DNA of 64,000 nucleotides from Bacteroidota bacterium (GCA_016194975.1 JACQAM010000026.1:62001-126000); one strand, 5' to 3'; shown: positions 26,074-34,919, counted from the stretch's first letter. Notes: generated by a model not told the origin, from the letters alone. A program made the numbers and translations.

Positions 26074-27894
26074 TTATTGCTTCTTCGATCCTATGAGTGT
26101 GAGGAATCCCGTCTGGCTGTAATCCTTGGTATTTGTAAGGGCATGCAGTATGTAATAATAAGTTCCATCGGTGCATGGCAAACCGGAAGTAGAACGGCCA
26201 TCCCAATGAATTTCTGCTGATTCACTTTCAAAAACTTTCACACCCCAGCGATCATAAATTTCAATTTTATATTCTTTGAATCCGCTGCTCGGAATATAGA
26301 ATTCATCGTTATTACCATCACCGTTCGGCGAGAATACATTCGGAATGAGAACTCCTTCGAGTACAGTTACAATTTGAGTCATCGTATCTAAACAACCCTG
26401 TCCGGAAGTTGCGATCAAAGTAACCGTGTAAGTTCCGGAACTTGAATACCCGTGTGATGGACTTTCCTGCGTGGAAGTATTTCCATCGCCGAAGTTCCAG
26501 CTCCATGTTGAAGTGTTTGTAGAAAGATCATTGAATGAATAGGTGTTCAACCAGGGCCCCGAAGAAGTGGTATCAAAGTTTGCAAACGGAGAGGGCAATA
26601 AAGTAGGTTGGCAACTATCAGCAAGTGAAGGACAGTTGGTAGTTGGATCAAGAATATATACACTCACATATCCGCTTCCACTTGTCCAGTTCACAGAGAG
26701 CGAATCTGTTCCTTGTCCGGAAACAATAGTTCCATTTCCGGGAACTGACCAAACATAATTTCCTGTTCCGGAAGTTGTAGCAGTAAAAATATTATTCGCA
26801 GAATTCTGGCAGACTGAAGGGCAAACGATAGAAGGTGCCGTTGGATGAACAGCAGTGAGAACGTATGGAAAACCAGCGGTTGCAAATAACCAGTTCGTTC
26901 TTGTCATTGTGGTGAATACCCCGGAAGCGCCGAATGAAACTGTACTCATGTCATTCCAGTTCGTAGATGCATTTCTCCAGTGAGACATTCCACTCCAGTT
27001 TCCATCGGAAGCAGGAATGTAATGCAATGTGATCGTTGCAGGATCGGCACCGGCAGCGCGATCTATCGCGTGATAAAAAGTATCATTCGCAAGACAGATC
27101 AATCCATCATTTTGAGAACGGAGGAATCCATCATTATCAGGATTCCAGTTGATGAATCTGACGTGATATTCATCTGTGGTAACAGCAGCAGTATTATCAA
27201 GTATCACCGGGCGATAACGTGTGAGAACAACACTTGATCCTGTTGGGAAATAATAAGAACCTCCACCGACAGCAGTTGCTCTTGAAAAAGTTCCGGGGTT
27301 TAAACTGCTTACAAATCCTTCGGAACCGGGAGTCTGGTTATTCTGAACAGAAGTTGTAGCTGTGTTCTGAACGAAGAAAATATTCGTTTGCGTTTCAAGT
27401 TCACGATCATTGAGTGAATCAACACCTGTCGGGCCGGAGATCGCATTCACCAATTGCAAAGTTTTTTTCCTGTTATTGCCAACACCATTTCCGAGTAACG
27501 TAAGATTATTGAAAGAAGTGACTGTATTATTCACACTGGTAATGAACTGCTGTGTATTGCCGAACATACGCACCGTACTATTGTTCCCGACGAAAGTGGC
27601 GTTATTAATCCAGTCCTGTTCTACCTGGTAAGTTCCGTTTCCCTGTGAAGAGGAAGAGTTATTTATCGTAAATGTTCCTGGAAGAAGAAATGTTGAATTC
27701 TTTGTAGTGGTTATCGAACCGTTGTTGGTAAGTGCAGTGGTATTGTCAAGAGTAATTCCTCCATTGCAATACAGAACACCACCCGGTGTTACGGCAACGG
27801 TTGCGCCATTGGAATAAAAAATTTGTGAACGCAGAGACGTTGTTCCTGATAAGGCAATTAACAAACAGAACAACAGGGGGTATTTTTGCTTCAT
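26074..27894 (-). CDS. Secreted PKD protein with T9SS type B (gliding-associated) sorting domain
   Basis: A 606-residue cell-surface protein. The signal peptide is KYPLLFCLLIALSGTTSLRSQ, and a beta-helix-like N-terminal part follows (ITLDNTTALTNNGSITTTKNSTFLLPGTFTINN). A PKD domain lies near residue 450 (FNDLSTNTSTWSWNFGDGNTSTQESPSHGYSSSGTYTVTLIA). The end is the CHU_C/T9SS type B domain: IPNVFSPNGDGNNDEFYIPSSG, YKIEIYDRWGVKVFES, WDGRSTSGLPCTDGTYYYIL. The start is ATG 27894, six bases inside a longer frame that begins with TTG. Proteins with this domain usually need a PorP/SprF-like partner. Confidence 0.92.
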   Translation of the reverse strand: MKQKYPLLFCLLIALSGTTSLRSQIFYSNGATVAVTPGGVLYCNGGITLDNTTALTNNGSITTTKNSTFLLPGTFTINNSSSSQGNGTYQVEQDWINNATFVGNNSTVRMFGNTQQFITSVNNTVTSFNNLTLLGNGVGNNRKKTLQLVNAISGPTGVDSLNDRELETQTNIFFVQNTATTSVQNNQTPGSEGFVSSLNPGTFSRATAVGGGSYYFPTGSSVVLTRYRPVILDNTAAVTTDEYHVRFINWNPDNDGFLRSQNDGLICLANDTFYHAIDRAAGADPATITLHYIPASDGNWSGMSHWRNASTNWNDMSTVSFGASGVFTTMTRTNWLFATAGFPYVLTAVHPTAPSIVCPSVCQNSANNIFTATTSGTGNYVWSVPGNGTIVSGQGTDSLSVNWTSGSGYVSVYILDPTTNCPSLADSCQPTLLPSPFANFDTTSSGPWLNTYSFNDLSTNTSTWSWNFGDGNTSTQESPSHGYSSSGTYTVTLIATSGQGCLDTMTQIVTVLEGVLIPNVFSPNGDGNNDEFYIPSSGFKEYKIEIYDRWGVKVFESESAEIHWDGRSTSGLPCTDGTYYYILHALTNTKDYSQTGFLTLIGSKKQ

Positions 27895-27957
27895 GGTCAA
27901 TTCGGTTTAAGCCAGACTGATAACAAATAAACAAAAAAAAACGCACAAAAAAAAGTG

Positions 27958-28311
27958 TTATTTATTGGTATTTCCGGCATTTCCTTCTCCTTCAACCAGG
28001 TTCATTTTTTCAGCAAAATATTGACAAAAATCGCGTAAGTCTCCTGCCATTTTTTCTTCTCCGGTAGCGCGGGTAAAAGTATCAGACATCGTAAGCAGGT
28101 TCTGATGGAAAAATTGTTTCATTTCATCCACAATTAAGTGTTTGGTCCACAGGTCAATGCGCATGGTGGATTGTTCTTTTTCATCCCACATGGCGAGCAT
28201 AATGGCTTTACATTTTCCTCCCTCGTTTGAATCGCTGGCTTTCCATTCAATGGAATCGGGCAGGTTATTCTCATCCAGAGTCACCGAAAAATTGATCGTC
28301 GCTTTTTTCAT
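27958..28311 (-). CDS. gldC: Gliding motility protein GldC
   Basis: GldC is a soluble protein that supports Bacteroidota gliding and T9SS; in Flavobacterium johnsoniae it lies beside gldB, as here. The 117 residues (KKATINFSVTLDENNLPDSIEWKASDSNEGG, CKAIMLAMWD, TMRIDLWTKHLIVDEMKQFFHQNLLTMSDTFTRATG) match the family by pattern and length. It has its own TAACTTTG box 4 nt before the ATG, even though gldB lies 35 nt upstream on the same strand. Confidence 0.92.
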   Translation of the reverse strand: MKKATINFSVTLDENNLPDSIEWKASDSNEGGKCKAIMLAMWDEKEQSTMRIDLWTKHLIVDEMKQFFHQNLLTMSDTFTRATGEEKMAGDLRDFCQYFAEKMNLVEGEGNAGNTNK

Positions 28312-28315
28312 GGAA

Positions 28316-28323
28316 CAAAGTTA
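28316..28323 (-). promoter_or_regulatory. Bacteroidota -7 box (TAACTTTG) for gldC, leaderless
   Basis: An exact TAnnTTTG match on the minus strand ends 4 nt before the gldC ATG at 28311. Confidence 0.55.
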
Positions 28324-28346
28324 GCAGTAAACGTATGTCTTCCGGA

Positions 28347-29369
28347 TCAGAATTTCGGTTTGTATTTCGCACGGTTAAGAATGGACTGCGCATCTTTAAT
28401 ATTCATCAATTCATCGAGAGAAACACCCGGATTTTTATTCATGAATGATTCCACGATCCGCAATCCTATCCAATTGCCCACCTTACCGGGCGACTCGCGT
28501 GGGAAATCGGGTGTGAATGGTGCATCTTCAGTGTAATGCTGCAGATCATCATCATTCTCTGAATATAATTTTTGTTTATCAATCAGTGAACTGTACATCA
28601 TTGCTTCATTGGCCAGACACCATTCGATCTGCTTTTGAGAATAACCAAGAATAATACTGTCGGGTGAATTTCTCATCAATGCTTTTTCGAGGTAAAGAAT
28701 TTTTCCTTCGTACACCATTTTATTCAGCACATCATTCTTCGGTGGATCATAAGGAAATTCGCAAAGCATCCATCCTTCCACAATATTCGAAAGCATATAT
28801 TCTTTTGTGCAATGTATTTTTTTATAGGCCGGCCATTCCAGTTCTTCATAAGCTGCATTCTGCGGACCGAGATAATATTCAAGACCGATACCAATGTAAC
28901 CTCCCTCTATATAAAGAACATTGTAATCGACACCGCTCATATCCGTATAAACGCCCTGGGGCAATTTTCTTTTCGGAAAATGATATTTAAAATGTGCGAA
29001 TGCATCGGTCAATTGACTTTCAAGATCTGAAAATCCGTTTTTGAAAAGTTCATTCGTCTGTTTGTAAAGATCACGATAGGCATAATCCGAAAGAAAAAAA
29101 CGCAGATCCTTATCATGGTCCACAGAATCGGGACCGGAACGATAGATCACATTATTAATAAAACCATCGCTGAACACACCATACTTATTGTGTAAAGCAG
29201 CAAGGCCTGTTTGTAAATGTGCAGTATCAAGACTGAAAAACTCTTTTTCGTAACGGATAATTTTTACCGGTGGCACTTTTATTGCTGATACGTCGACGTC
29301 CAGCCGGTCGCTTCCGCACGACATGATCACTGCTGCGATGATCACCAGGAATGGAATAAGTTTTCTCAT
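28347..29369 (-). CDS. gldB: Gliding motility lipoprotein GldB
   Basis: GldB is an essential lipoprotein of gliding and T9SS function. The 340-residue product starts MRKLIPFLVIIAAVIMSCGSD with a lipobox (IMSC, lipidated Cys at 18). The mature region VKIIRYEKEFFSLDTAHLQTGLAALHNKYG, NVLYIEGGYIGIGLEYYLG and GNWIGLRIVESFMNKNPGVSLDELM is characteristic of the family, which has a zincin-like fold described as lacking proven protease activity. It is divergent from the outer-membrane protein gene at 29427, and nadE lies about 1.7 kb away, echoing the gldB-gldC-nadE neighbourhood of flavobacteria. Confidence 0.93.
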   Translation of the reverse strand: MRKLIPFLVIIAAVIMSCGSDRLDVDVSAIKVPPVKIIRYEKEFFSLDTAHLQTGLAALHNKYGVFSDGFINNVIYRSGPDSVDHDKDLRFFLSDYAYRDLYKQTNELFKNGFSDLESQLTDAFAHFKYHFPKRKLPQGVYTDMSGVDYNVLYIEGGYIGIGLEYYLGPQNAAYEELEWPAYKKIHCTKEYMLSNIVEGWMLCEFPYDPPKNDVLNKMVYEGKILYLEKALMRNSPDSIILGYSQKQIEWCLANEAMMYSSLIDKQKLYSENDDDLQHYTEDAPFTPDFPRESPGKVGNWIGLRIVESFMNKNPGVSLDELMNIKDAQSILNRAKYKPKF

Positions 29370-29426
29370 AATATGAAATTCAAAATTATCGTATTATTGC
29401 ACAACGTAAACCCGAACAAAAAAATT

Positions 29427-30230
29427 ATGAAAAAGATACTCTTCATTTTTCTTGCATTCACTTTCGGAAGCAAGTACGCATTTACACAGGACAGCGGTGA
29501 AAACGACCTCAAGAATTTCCGCTTCGGACTCAAAGCTGCCGGAATGCTCACCTGGTACAAACCCGACGATGTAAAAAAATATACCAGCGGCGGCGTTTCT
29601 GCAAGAGGCGGATACGGACTCATCACCGATTTCCGTTTGAATAAAGTGGCTTGTTTCGAAACCGGCCTTCAGGTTGACTATGATCGCGGAAAACTGAATT
29701 TCCTCACTGAAAAAGATACCAACTTTTATTACCTCGATAAAGACGGAGCGCTCATCGCAAAAAGTGATTCTGCAGCGGGAACGATCAAGTACCGCGTGAA
29801 CATGCGCGATTATCACACCACTTATCTCACCATTCCTATTACACTAAAACTGAAAACGCCTGAGATCGGTTCCATTACTTATTTCGGCCAATTCGGACTC
29901 AATGCTTCTTTCCGCCTCAAGAGCAGAACAACGGATGATGTGAATTCTGTTTCGGGACTTGTGATCGGCGGGCATTCGACACAAACCGATCTGCTCAATA
30001 CAAAAGACATGAACATGTTCCGCCTCCAGTTGAATATAGGCGGTGGTGCAGAATGGAGCCTGGCCGGATCTACCTCCATGGTTTTCGGACTCAATTGGTA
30101 CAATGGATTTTCAAACGTATTGAAATTAGATTCTGAATATTTATTCAGAACACCCAGCAATGGTGGTGTTGCAAGCAAGCAAAATGCAAAATCAAGTTGC
30201 ATTGCGCTGACGATCGGTGTTCTTTTTTAA
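29427..30230 (+). CDS. Outer-membrane beta-barrel protein (PorT-like family)
   Basis: A 267-residue product with a signal peptide (MKKILFIFLAFTFGSKYAFTQ). It shows the PorT/OMP_b-brl_2 pattern: FRFGLKAAGMLTWYKPD, GGYGLITDFRLNKVACFETGLQVDYDRG, YLTIPITLKLKTPEIGSITYFGQFGLNASF, and the closing strand SCIALTIGVLF with a terminal Phe, the usual barrel-insertion signal. The upstream in-frame ATG at 29373 would place 18 residues before a normal signal peptide, so ATG 29427 is taken. The exact role is unknown. Confidence 0.85.
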   Translation: MKKILFIFLAFTFGSKYAFTQDSGENDLKNFRFGLKAAGMLTWYKPDDVKKYTSGGVSARGGYGLITDFRLNKVACFETGLQVDYDRGKLNFLTEKDTNFYYLDKDGALIAKSDSAAGTIKYRVNMRDYHTTYLTIPITLKLKTPEIGSITYFGQFGLNASFRLKSRTTDDVNSVSGLVIGGHSTQTDLLNTKDMNMFRLQLNIGGGAEWSLAGSTSMVFGLNWYNGFSNVLKLDSEYLFRTPSNGGVASKQNAKSSCIALTIGVLF

Positions 30231-30252
30231 AATGAAAAAAATATTCCTCCTG

Positions 30253-30285
30253 AAGGTCGCTCTTAACAGCGGCCTTTTCTTTTTA
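30253..30285 (+). terminator. Terminator after beta-barrel gene
   Basis: AAGGTCGCT (30253-30261) pairs with AGCGGCCTT (30267-30275) with one G-T pair, loop of 5 nt, then TTCTTTTT. Confidence 0.75.
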
Positions 30286-30288
30286 CGG

Positions 30289-31044
30289 ATGAAACATATT
30301 TTTATTTTTTTTCTTTTTCTTTTCTCCGGGATTTTTTCCCGTGCGCAGGTGCTCAATGTGGAGTCGATGCGTTTTTACAATGATAGCAATGGGTGGATTG
30401 GCCGCGTGAACCTTGGATTTTCTGCGCGACAGAATGTGAATTCCATTTATGCATTCGATAACACCATTCACGTTCAGTATAAAAAAGGAAGAAGCCGGAT
30501 TATTTTTCTGAATGATCTTGATTTTACAAAAGCGAACGGAGAAAATTTTGAGAACACCGGTTTTCAGCATGTGCGTTATAATTATCGTCTTGGCGACAGC
30601 ACGCGATGGATCGCAGAAAGTTTTATCCAGTCGCAATACAATAAACCGATGAAGATCAATTTCCGTGGCGTTACCGGGGCAGGAATACGTTTTCAGTTGC
30701 TCGCGAAAAAATCAATTCATCTTTACGTTGCATCACTCTACATGTTCGAGCACGAAATAGATGAAGGCGGAAAAATTTATGATGACAACCGAATCAGTTC
30801 TTATTTCACTTTCTCTGTCAATCTTTCTGATAAAGCGGAAGTCAACAACACGATCTATTACCAGCCGGCCTTTATAAATTTCCGCACCGACTACCGCATT
30901 TCCGAAAGTCTGACTTGCATTTTCGACATTTCAAAACATCTCGGCATCTCTTCGAATTTTGAAATGGCCTACGATACGAAACAACCGCCGGGGATTCCGA
31001 ATCTCTACTGGAATCTCGAATCAGGACTCTCCTTCAGATTCTGA
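30289..31044 (+). CDS. DUF481-type outer-membrane protein
   Basis: A 251-residue secreted protein with a signal peptide (MKHIFIFFLFLFSGIFSRAQ). The mature protein follows the DUF481/YdiY pattern: VNLGFSARQNVNSIYAFDNTIHVQYKKGRSRIIFLNDLDFTKANGENFENTGFQHVRYNYRL, FIQSQYNKPMKINFRGVTGAGIRF, and a last strand LYWNLESGLSFRF with terminal Phe. It is a predicted 10-12-stranded barrel of unknown substrate. ATG 30289 is chosen because the longer frame from 30217 runs through the preceding terminator. Confidence 0.82.
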   Translation: MKHIFIFFLFLFSGIFSRAQVLNVESMRFYNDSNGWIGRVNLGFSARQNVNSIYAFDNTIHVQYKKGRSRIIFLNDLDFTKANGENFENTGFQHVRYNYRLGDSTRWIAESFIQSQYNKPMKINFRGVTGAGIRFQLLAKKSIHLYVASLYMFEHEIDEGGKIYDDNRISSYFTFSVNLSDKAEVNNTIYYQPAFINFRTDYRISESLTCIFDISKHLGISSNFEMAYDTKQPPGIPNLYWNLESGLSFRF

Positions 31045-31067
31045 ATCTCCCCTGCAGAATTTCACGT

Positions 31068-31075
31068 TAACTTTG
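31068..31075 (+). promoter_or_regulatory. Bacteroidota -7 box (TAACTTTG) for nadE, leaderless
   Basis: An exact TAnnTTTG match ends 5 nt before the nadE ATG at 31081. Confidence 0.6.
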
Positions 31076-31080
31076 TAACG

Positions 31081-32709
31081 ATGAAGATCGCGCTTGCACA
31101 GTTGAATTACCATGTCGGGAATTTTTCTTCCAATACGGAAAAGATCATCGCGAATATTCAACGCGCAAAAAAAGAAGGCGCTTCTCTTGTTGTTTTTTCC
31201 GAATTGTGCGTGTGTGGTTATCCGCCGAAAGATTTCCTGGAGTTCCGTGATTTTATTTCGCGTTGTGAAAATTCGGTGAACGAGATCGCGCATGCATGCA
31301 CAGGCATCGCGGCGATCGTAGGTGCGCCCGCACGTAATCCGCGCGTGGAAGGAAAAGATCTTTTCAATGCGGCTTATGTTCTCGCTGATGGCAAAATAAA
31401 AAGCGTTCATCACAAAGGACTTCTTCCGAATTACGATGTGTTTGATGAATACCGCTATTTCGAACCGGCAAAAGAATTTCATTGCGCGCTGATCAATAAC
31501 AAAAAAATTGCGATCACGCTCTGCGAAGATCTCTGGGATGTGGAAGACGACCTGATGTACACGCAATGGCCGATGGAAGAACTCATCAAAGAGAAACCCG
31601 ATCTCATGATCAACATTGCCGCTTCACCTTTCAGTTATGATCATGCAGAAATGAGAAGGGTTGTGCTAAAACGCAACGTTGAAAAATACAAAGTCCCGCT
31701 CCTTTACCTGCAACACGTGGGTGCACAAACGGAACTGATCTTCGACGGCGGATCGATGGTGCTGAGTTCCAAGGGTGACATTATTCATGAGATGAAATAT
31801 TTTGAGGAAGATTTCAAAATCATCGACCTCACCCAAAACCCAAAACCCAAAATCCAAAATCCAAAATCTTCGGAAGAATTAATTCATGAAGCACTTCTTC
31901 TCGGGATAAAAGATTATTTCCTGAAAATGAATTTCTCTAAAGCGGTTCTCGGACTCTCGGGGGGAATTGATTCTGCACTCGTACTTGTGCTGGCAGCGTG
32001 CGCGCTCGGGAAAGAAAATGTTCTGCCCGTGCTGATGCCTTCTGAATTTTCTTCGCAACATTCCATTGACGATTCGATCGCGCTTTGCAAAAACCTGGAT
32101 TGTAAATATGAAATCATCCCGGTCAAAAGCAGCTATGATGAAATACTGAAAATGCTTTCCCCTGTTTTTAAAAACACGGCATTCAACGTAGCGGAAGAAA
32201 ACATACAGGCGCGCCTGCGTGCGATCACACTTATGGGCATCGCGAATAAATTCGGGTACATTTTACTGAACACGACGAATAAAAGTGAAGCAGCCGTTGG
32301 TTACGGAACGTTGTACGGCGATATGTGCGGTGGAATTTCGGTGATAGGCGATGTGTACAAAACGCAGGTGTATGAGCTTTGTAAATTCATCAATTCTTCA
32401 GCGAAAATTATTCCTGAAAATATTTTGAGCAAAGCTCCTTCTGCAGAATTACGTCACGGACAAAAAGATTCTGATTCGCTTCCGGATTATTCCATTCTCG
32501 ATAAAATTCTTTTTGAATACATCGAGAAACGACAAGGGCCGAAAGAACTGGTTGAAATGGGATTTGAAAAAGAACTTATAGAAAGAATTCTGAAAATGGT
32601 GAATAGCAGTGAATGGAAGAGGGCACAACTTGCACCGGTACTCCGGGTTTCTCAGAAAGCATTCGGCAGCGGAAGACGATTGCCGATCGTGGGAAAATAT
32701 CTCGGGTGA
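31081..32709 (+). CDS. nadE: Glutamine-hydrolysing NAD+ synthase
   Basis: The last step of NAD synthesis: amidation of nicotinic acid adenine dinucleotide using glutamine. The N-terminal nitrilase-type glutaminase has the Glu in VVFSELCVCGYPPKDFL, the Lys in HHKGLLPNYDVFDEYRYF and the catalytic Cys in ITLCEDLWD. The C-terminal synthase has the ATP pyrophosphatase loop LGLSGGIDSALVLVLA and LNTTNKSEAAVGYGTLYGDMCGG. The 542 residues fit the family. The linker (about residues 251-262) is encoded by a 7-nt tandem repeat at 31832-31866, whose copy number would change the frame. Confidence 0.96.
   Translation: MKIALAQLNYHVGNFSSNTEKIIANIQRAKKEGASLVVFSELCVCGYPPKDFLEFRDFISRCENSVNEIAHACTGIAAIVGAPARNPRVEGKDLFNAAYVLADGKIKSVHHKGLLPNYDVFDEYRYFEPAKEFHCALINNKKIAITLCEDLWDVEDDLMYTQWPMEELIKEKPDLMINIAASPFSYDHAEMRRVVLKRNVEKYKVPLLYLQHVGAQTELIFDGGSMVLSSKGDIIHEMKYFEEDFKIIDLTQNPKPKIQNPKSSEELIHEALLLGIKDYFLKMNFSKAVLGLSGGIDSALVLVLAACALGKENVLPVLMPSEFSSQHSIDDSIALCKNLDCKYEIIPVKSSYDEILKMLSPVFKNTAFNVAEENIQARLRAITLMGIANKFGYILLNTTNKSEAAVGYGTLYGDMCGGISVIGDVYKTQVYELCKFINSSAKIIPENILSKAPSAELRHGQKDSDSLPDYSILDKILFEYIEKRQGPKELVEMGFEKELIERILKMVNSSEWKRAQLAPVLRVSQKAFGSGRRLPIVGKYLG
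31832..31866 (+). repeat. Heptanucleotide tandem repeat inside nadE
   Basis: Five units of (C/T)CCAAAA in direct succession: three CCCAAAA, then two TCCAAAA. The unit length is not a multiple of three. The encoded linker reads TQNPKPKIQNPKSS. Confidence 0.85.
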
Positions 32710-32783
32710 TTACAAATAGATCGATTACAGATAGATTTGAAATTTATCGGAAGATCGCGGAGCATAATTTAAATACCGGTCCT

Positions 32784-33284
32784 TCATCTCTTCAATTCGC
32801 GGATCAGTTCCTTTCCGGTCAATTCATCCTGCGCAAAATAAATCAACCGCTGATCTTCATCGTAAATGTGAATGGAAGGCGTGTAGTGCGCGATCGTGAA
32901 CGTGTAATACAACAGATCTTTATCCCAGAGCACAGTGATGAATTTACTGCTGTCGAGATGGTAATCCGAGGCAAACTTTTTTAAAGACACACTGTCCGCG
33001 CGGGAAACAAAAATGAATTGTGTTTTCGGGAAATATTTGATGCTGTCTGAAATGAGTTGAGCTTCCTGCTGGCAATGTTCGCATTTAGGATTGAAATAGA
33101 TCTCCACAGTTTTCATATTACTTTTCAAACTGTCAATGGTAAAATATTTTCCGTCGAGCGTGTAATACAGGAACGGCGGCATTACTTTAAGCGAATCATA
33201 AAGACTTAGGGTTGGAGTTTGCCCGAATGAAAACAAACAACTGATCATGATAAAAAAAAGGCAACCCGCTTTTTTCATTCTCAA
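32784..33284 (-). CDS. Secreted thioredoxin-like protein (CEHC motif)
   Basis: A 166-residue periplasmic redoxin. A signal peptide (MKKAGCLFFIMISCLFSFGQ from Met 33278) is followed by a thioredoxin-fold region: YTLDGKYFTIDSLKSNMKTVEIYFNPKCEHCQQEAQLISDSI with active-site Cys-Glu-His-Cys, then FVSRADSVSLKKFASDYHL and YTPSIHIYDEDQRL with the cis-Pro (TPS). This resembles TlpA/ResA-type oxidoreductases and AhpC/TSA-like proteins of Bacteroidota. The physiological partner is unknown. Confidence 0.85.
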   Translation of the reverse strand: MRMKKAGCLFFIMISCLFSFGQTPTLSLYDSLKVMPPFLYYTLDGKYFTIDSLKSNMKTVEIYFNPKCEHCQQEAQLISDSIKYFPKTQFIFVSRADSVSLKKFASDYHLDSSKFITVLWDKDLLYYTFTIAHYTPSIHIYDEDQRLIYFAQDELTGKELIRELKR

Positions 33285-33364
33285 ATTTAATTAAAACCGA
33301 AGGCAGATGCAATTCAAATCGTTGGGAAGATTTGGTGCACTGCTGAATATAGAATGAAGAATTT

Positions 33365-33976
33365 TCACTTATTCTTCGAGATCGAAAGCACCGGGTGAAT
33401 TTCAATTCCCGTAGGCGCAACACCGAGTTGTCCGTGAACTTTATCGTAGAATGCAATTCCTGTAATGGAATAAACCGCATTGGTATCGATCTCCTGCGAA
33501 GCGGATAATGTATTCTGAAAATCCTTTCGCGCCTGCACGTACTGCGAAAGATGTGAACTGAGTTTGACAGAAGCGCACCATGGATCAGGAATTTCGCCGA
33601 TCATTGTTTTGGATGGATCATTCAGATCTACGAGCACGAGATGAAAATCTCCATCATCACTCAATTTGTATTCGCGGATGCGGCACTGAATCGAATACGA
33701 ATTGAACTCTATTCCGAAACGCGAAGTGCTGTCGCCTGAAATTTTTTGCGGCAGAATGGTGATGAGTGATGCGACCGTTGAATTCTGCGCCGTGTAATTT
33801 ATTTTTTTCTCACCAGTGTCAGTAAGCGTTTTTATATTCCAGCGGTCTCTTCCTGTGCAATTCGGATCTTTTTCATCGGGTTGGAGATAAAAATAAACAA
33901 GCGCAAAAACCGCGACCGCGGTCACCAGCAGGATCAGGAAAAGATAAATGAAGAATTTTTTATTGGGCAGTTTCAT
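33365..33976 (-). CDS. Membrane-anchored protein of unknown function (HGQ...PTGIEIHPV family)
   Basis: A 203-residue protein with one N-terminal membrane helix (about 9-31, FIYLFLILLVTAVAVFALVYFYL) and an extracytoplasmic domain. Notable segments are YKLSDDGDFHLVLVDLNDPSKTMIGEIPDPWCASV and the terminal VYSITGIAFYDKVHGQLGVAPTGIEIHPVLSI. I have seen this C-terminal pattern in many uncharacterised bacterial proteins, some with an OB-like fold; a function is not established. It lies 80 nt upstream of the thioredoxin-like gene on the same strand. Confidence 0.7.
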   Translation of the reverse strand: MKLPNKKFFIYLFLILLVTAVAVFALVYFYLQPDEKDPNCTGRDRWNIKTLTDTGEKKINYTAQNSTVASLITILPQKISGDSTSRFGIEFNSYSIQCRIREYKLSDDGDFHLVLVDLNDPSKTMIGEIPDPWCASVKLSSHLSQYVQARKDFQNTLSASQEIDTNAVYSITGIAFYDKVHGQLGVAPTGIEIHPVLSISKNK

Positions 33977-34070
33977 TTTTTTGAATTTTGATCCTTATTG
34001 TGAAAGTGAATGTATTTCCTTTTGTTCTTCTTCTTGGTTTTTTGGGATTGGGAATTGGGAATTTGTTATT

Positions 34071-34907
34071 TTACAAAAAGATATCGTTCATCAATTCTCC
34101 TCCCGGCGTAACTGCATATTTTTCAAGATCTGTAATTCCATTCTTAGCAAGAACTTCTTCGTCAATGAAAAAATTTCCGGTATCGCGCGAATTGAAAATA
34201 AAATAAGCGGTGTCAGCAAGAATTTCCGGCTTACGCGATTTACGCATCAGTTCTTCTCCTCCTAAAATATTTTTCACCGCCGCCGTTGCAATGGTGGTGC
34301 GCGGCCACAATGAATTCACGCAGATATTATCTTTTTTCAATTCCTCCGCCATTCCCATCGTGAGCATACTCATTCCGAATTTGGAAATAGTATATGGCGC
34401 AAAATGTGAGAACCATTGTTTGTCGATGTGAATGGGTGGAGATAAAGTGAGAATGTGCGCCGATGATGATTTTTTCAGATGGGGAATGCAGTGCCGCGAT
34501 ACGAGATAAGTTCCGCGCGTGTTGATGTCCATCATGAGATCATATTGTTTCGCCGGTAAAATGGAAACGGGAGAAAGATTGATGGCGCTCGCATTATTTA
34601 CCAGAATATCTATGCCGCCGAATTTTTCCACGGCCGCTGCCACAGCCGCTGTCACCTGTTCTTCTTCGCGGATATCGCATTTCACGGGCAAACATTTTCC
34701 GCCCCGCCCGACTGCGTCATGCGGGCGGGCAGCTTTTTCAATTTCAGCAGCTGCCGAAAAAATTGTTCCGCCGAGTTTCGGATTTTCTTCAGTTGATTTT
34801 GCAGCGATCACAATGTTCGCGCCCTCGCGCGCCATGCGCAACGCGATAGCTTTTCCAATTCCGCGACTGCCGCCTGTGATGAAAATAGTTTTGCCTGTAA
34901 ATGTCAT
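34071..34907 (-). CDS. Short-chain dehydrogenase/reductase (HSDL2-like)
   Basis: A 278-residue NAD(P)-dependent oxidoreductase. The Rossmann motif is FITGGSRGIGKAIALRMA, followed by NIVIAAKSTEENPKLGGTIFSAAAEIEKA, the NNASAINLSP motif and the HILTLSPPI region. At the usual YxxxK site the sequence is FAPYTISKFGMSMLTMG, so Tyr and Lys are present. The substrate is unknown. The segment AARPHDAVGR before GGKCLPVKCDI is an insertion coded by a dispersed palindrome (34705-34731). A TAACTTTA box lies 4 nt before the ATG. Confidence 0.9.
   Translation of the reverse strand: MTFTGKTIFITGGSRGIGKAIALRMAREGANIVIAAKSTEENPKLGGTIFSAAAEIEKAARPHDAVGRGGKCLPVKCDIREEEQVTAAVAAAVEKFGGIDILVNNASAINLSPVSILPAKQYDLMMDINTRGTYLVSRHCIPHLKKSSSAHILTLSPPIHIDKQWFSHFAPYTISKFGMSMLTMGMAEELKKDNICVNSLWPRTTIATAAVKNILGGEELMRKSRKPEILADTAYFIFNSRDTGNFFIDEEVLAKNGITDLEKYAVTPGGELMNDIFL
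34705..34731 (-). repeat. 27-bp GC-rich palindromic element inside SDR gene
   Basis: Second copy of the element found at 6072-6098 in ftsZ (24 of 27 identical). The arms CCGCCCG (34704-34710) and CGGGCGG (34722-34728) form a 7-bp stem with an 11-nt loop. It is read in a different codon frame from the ftsZ copy. Confidence 0.65.
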
Positions 34908-34911
34908 TCGC

Positions 34912-34919
34912 TAAAGTTA
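34912..34919 (-). promoter_or_regulatory. -7-like box (TAACTTTA) for the SDR gene
   Basis: The minus strand matches TAnnTTTG except for the last base and ends 4 nt before the ATG at 34907. Confidence 0.45.

Noticed and set aside
31021-31566. Minus-strand frame of 181 codons antisense to nadE
   Set aside because: nadE is secure; the antisense frame shows no motifs and overlaps the catalytic glutaminase domain.
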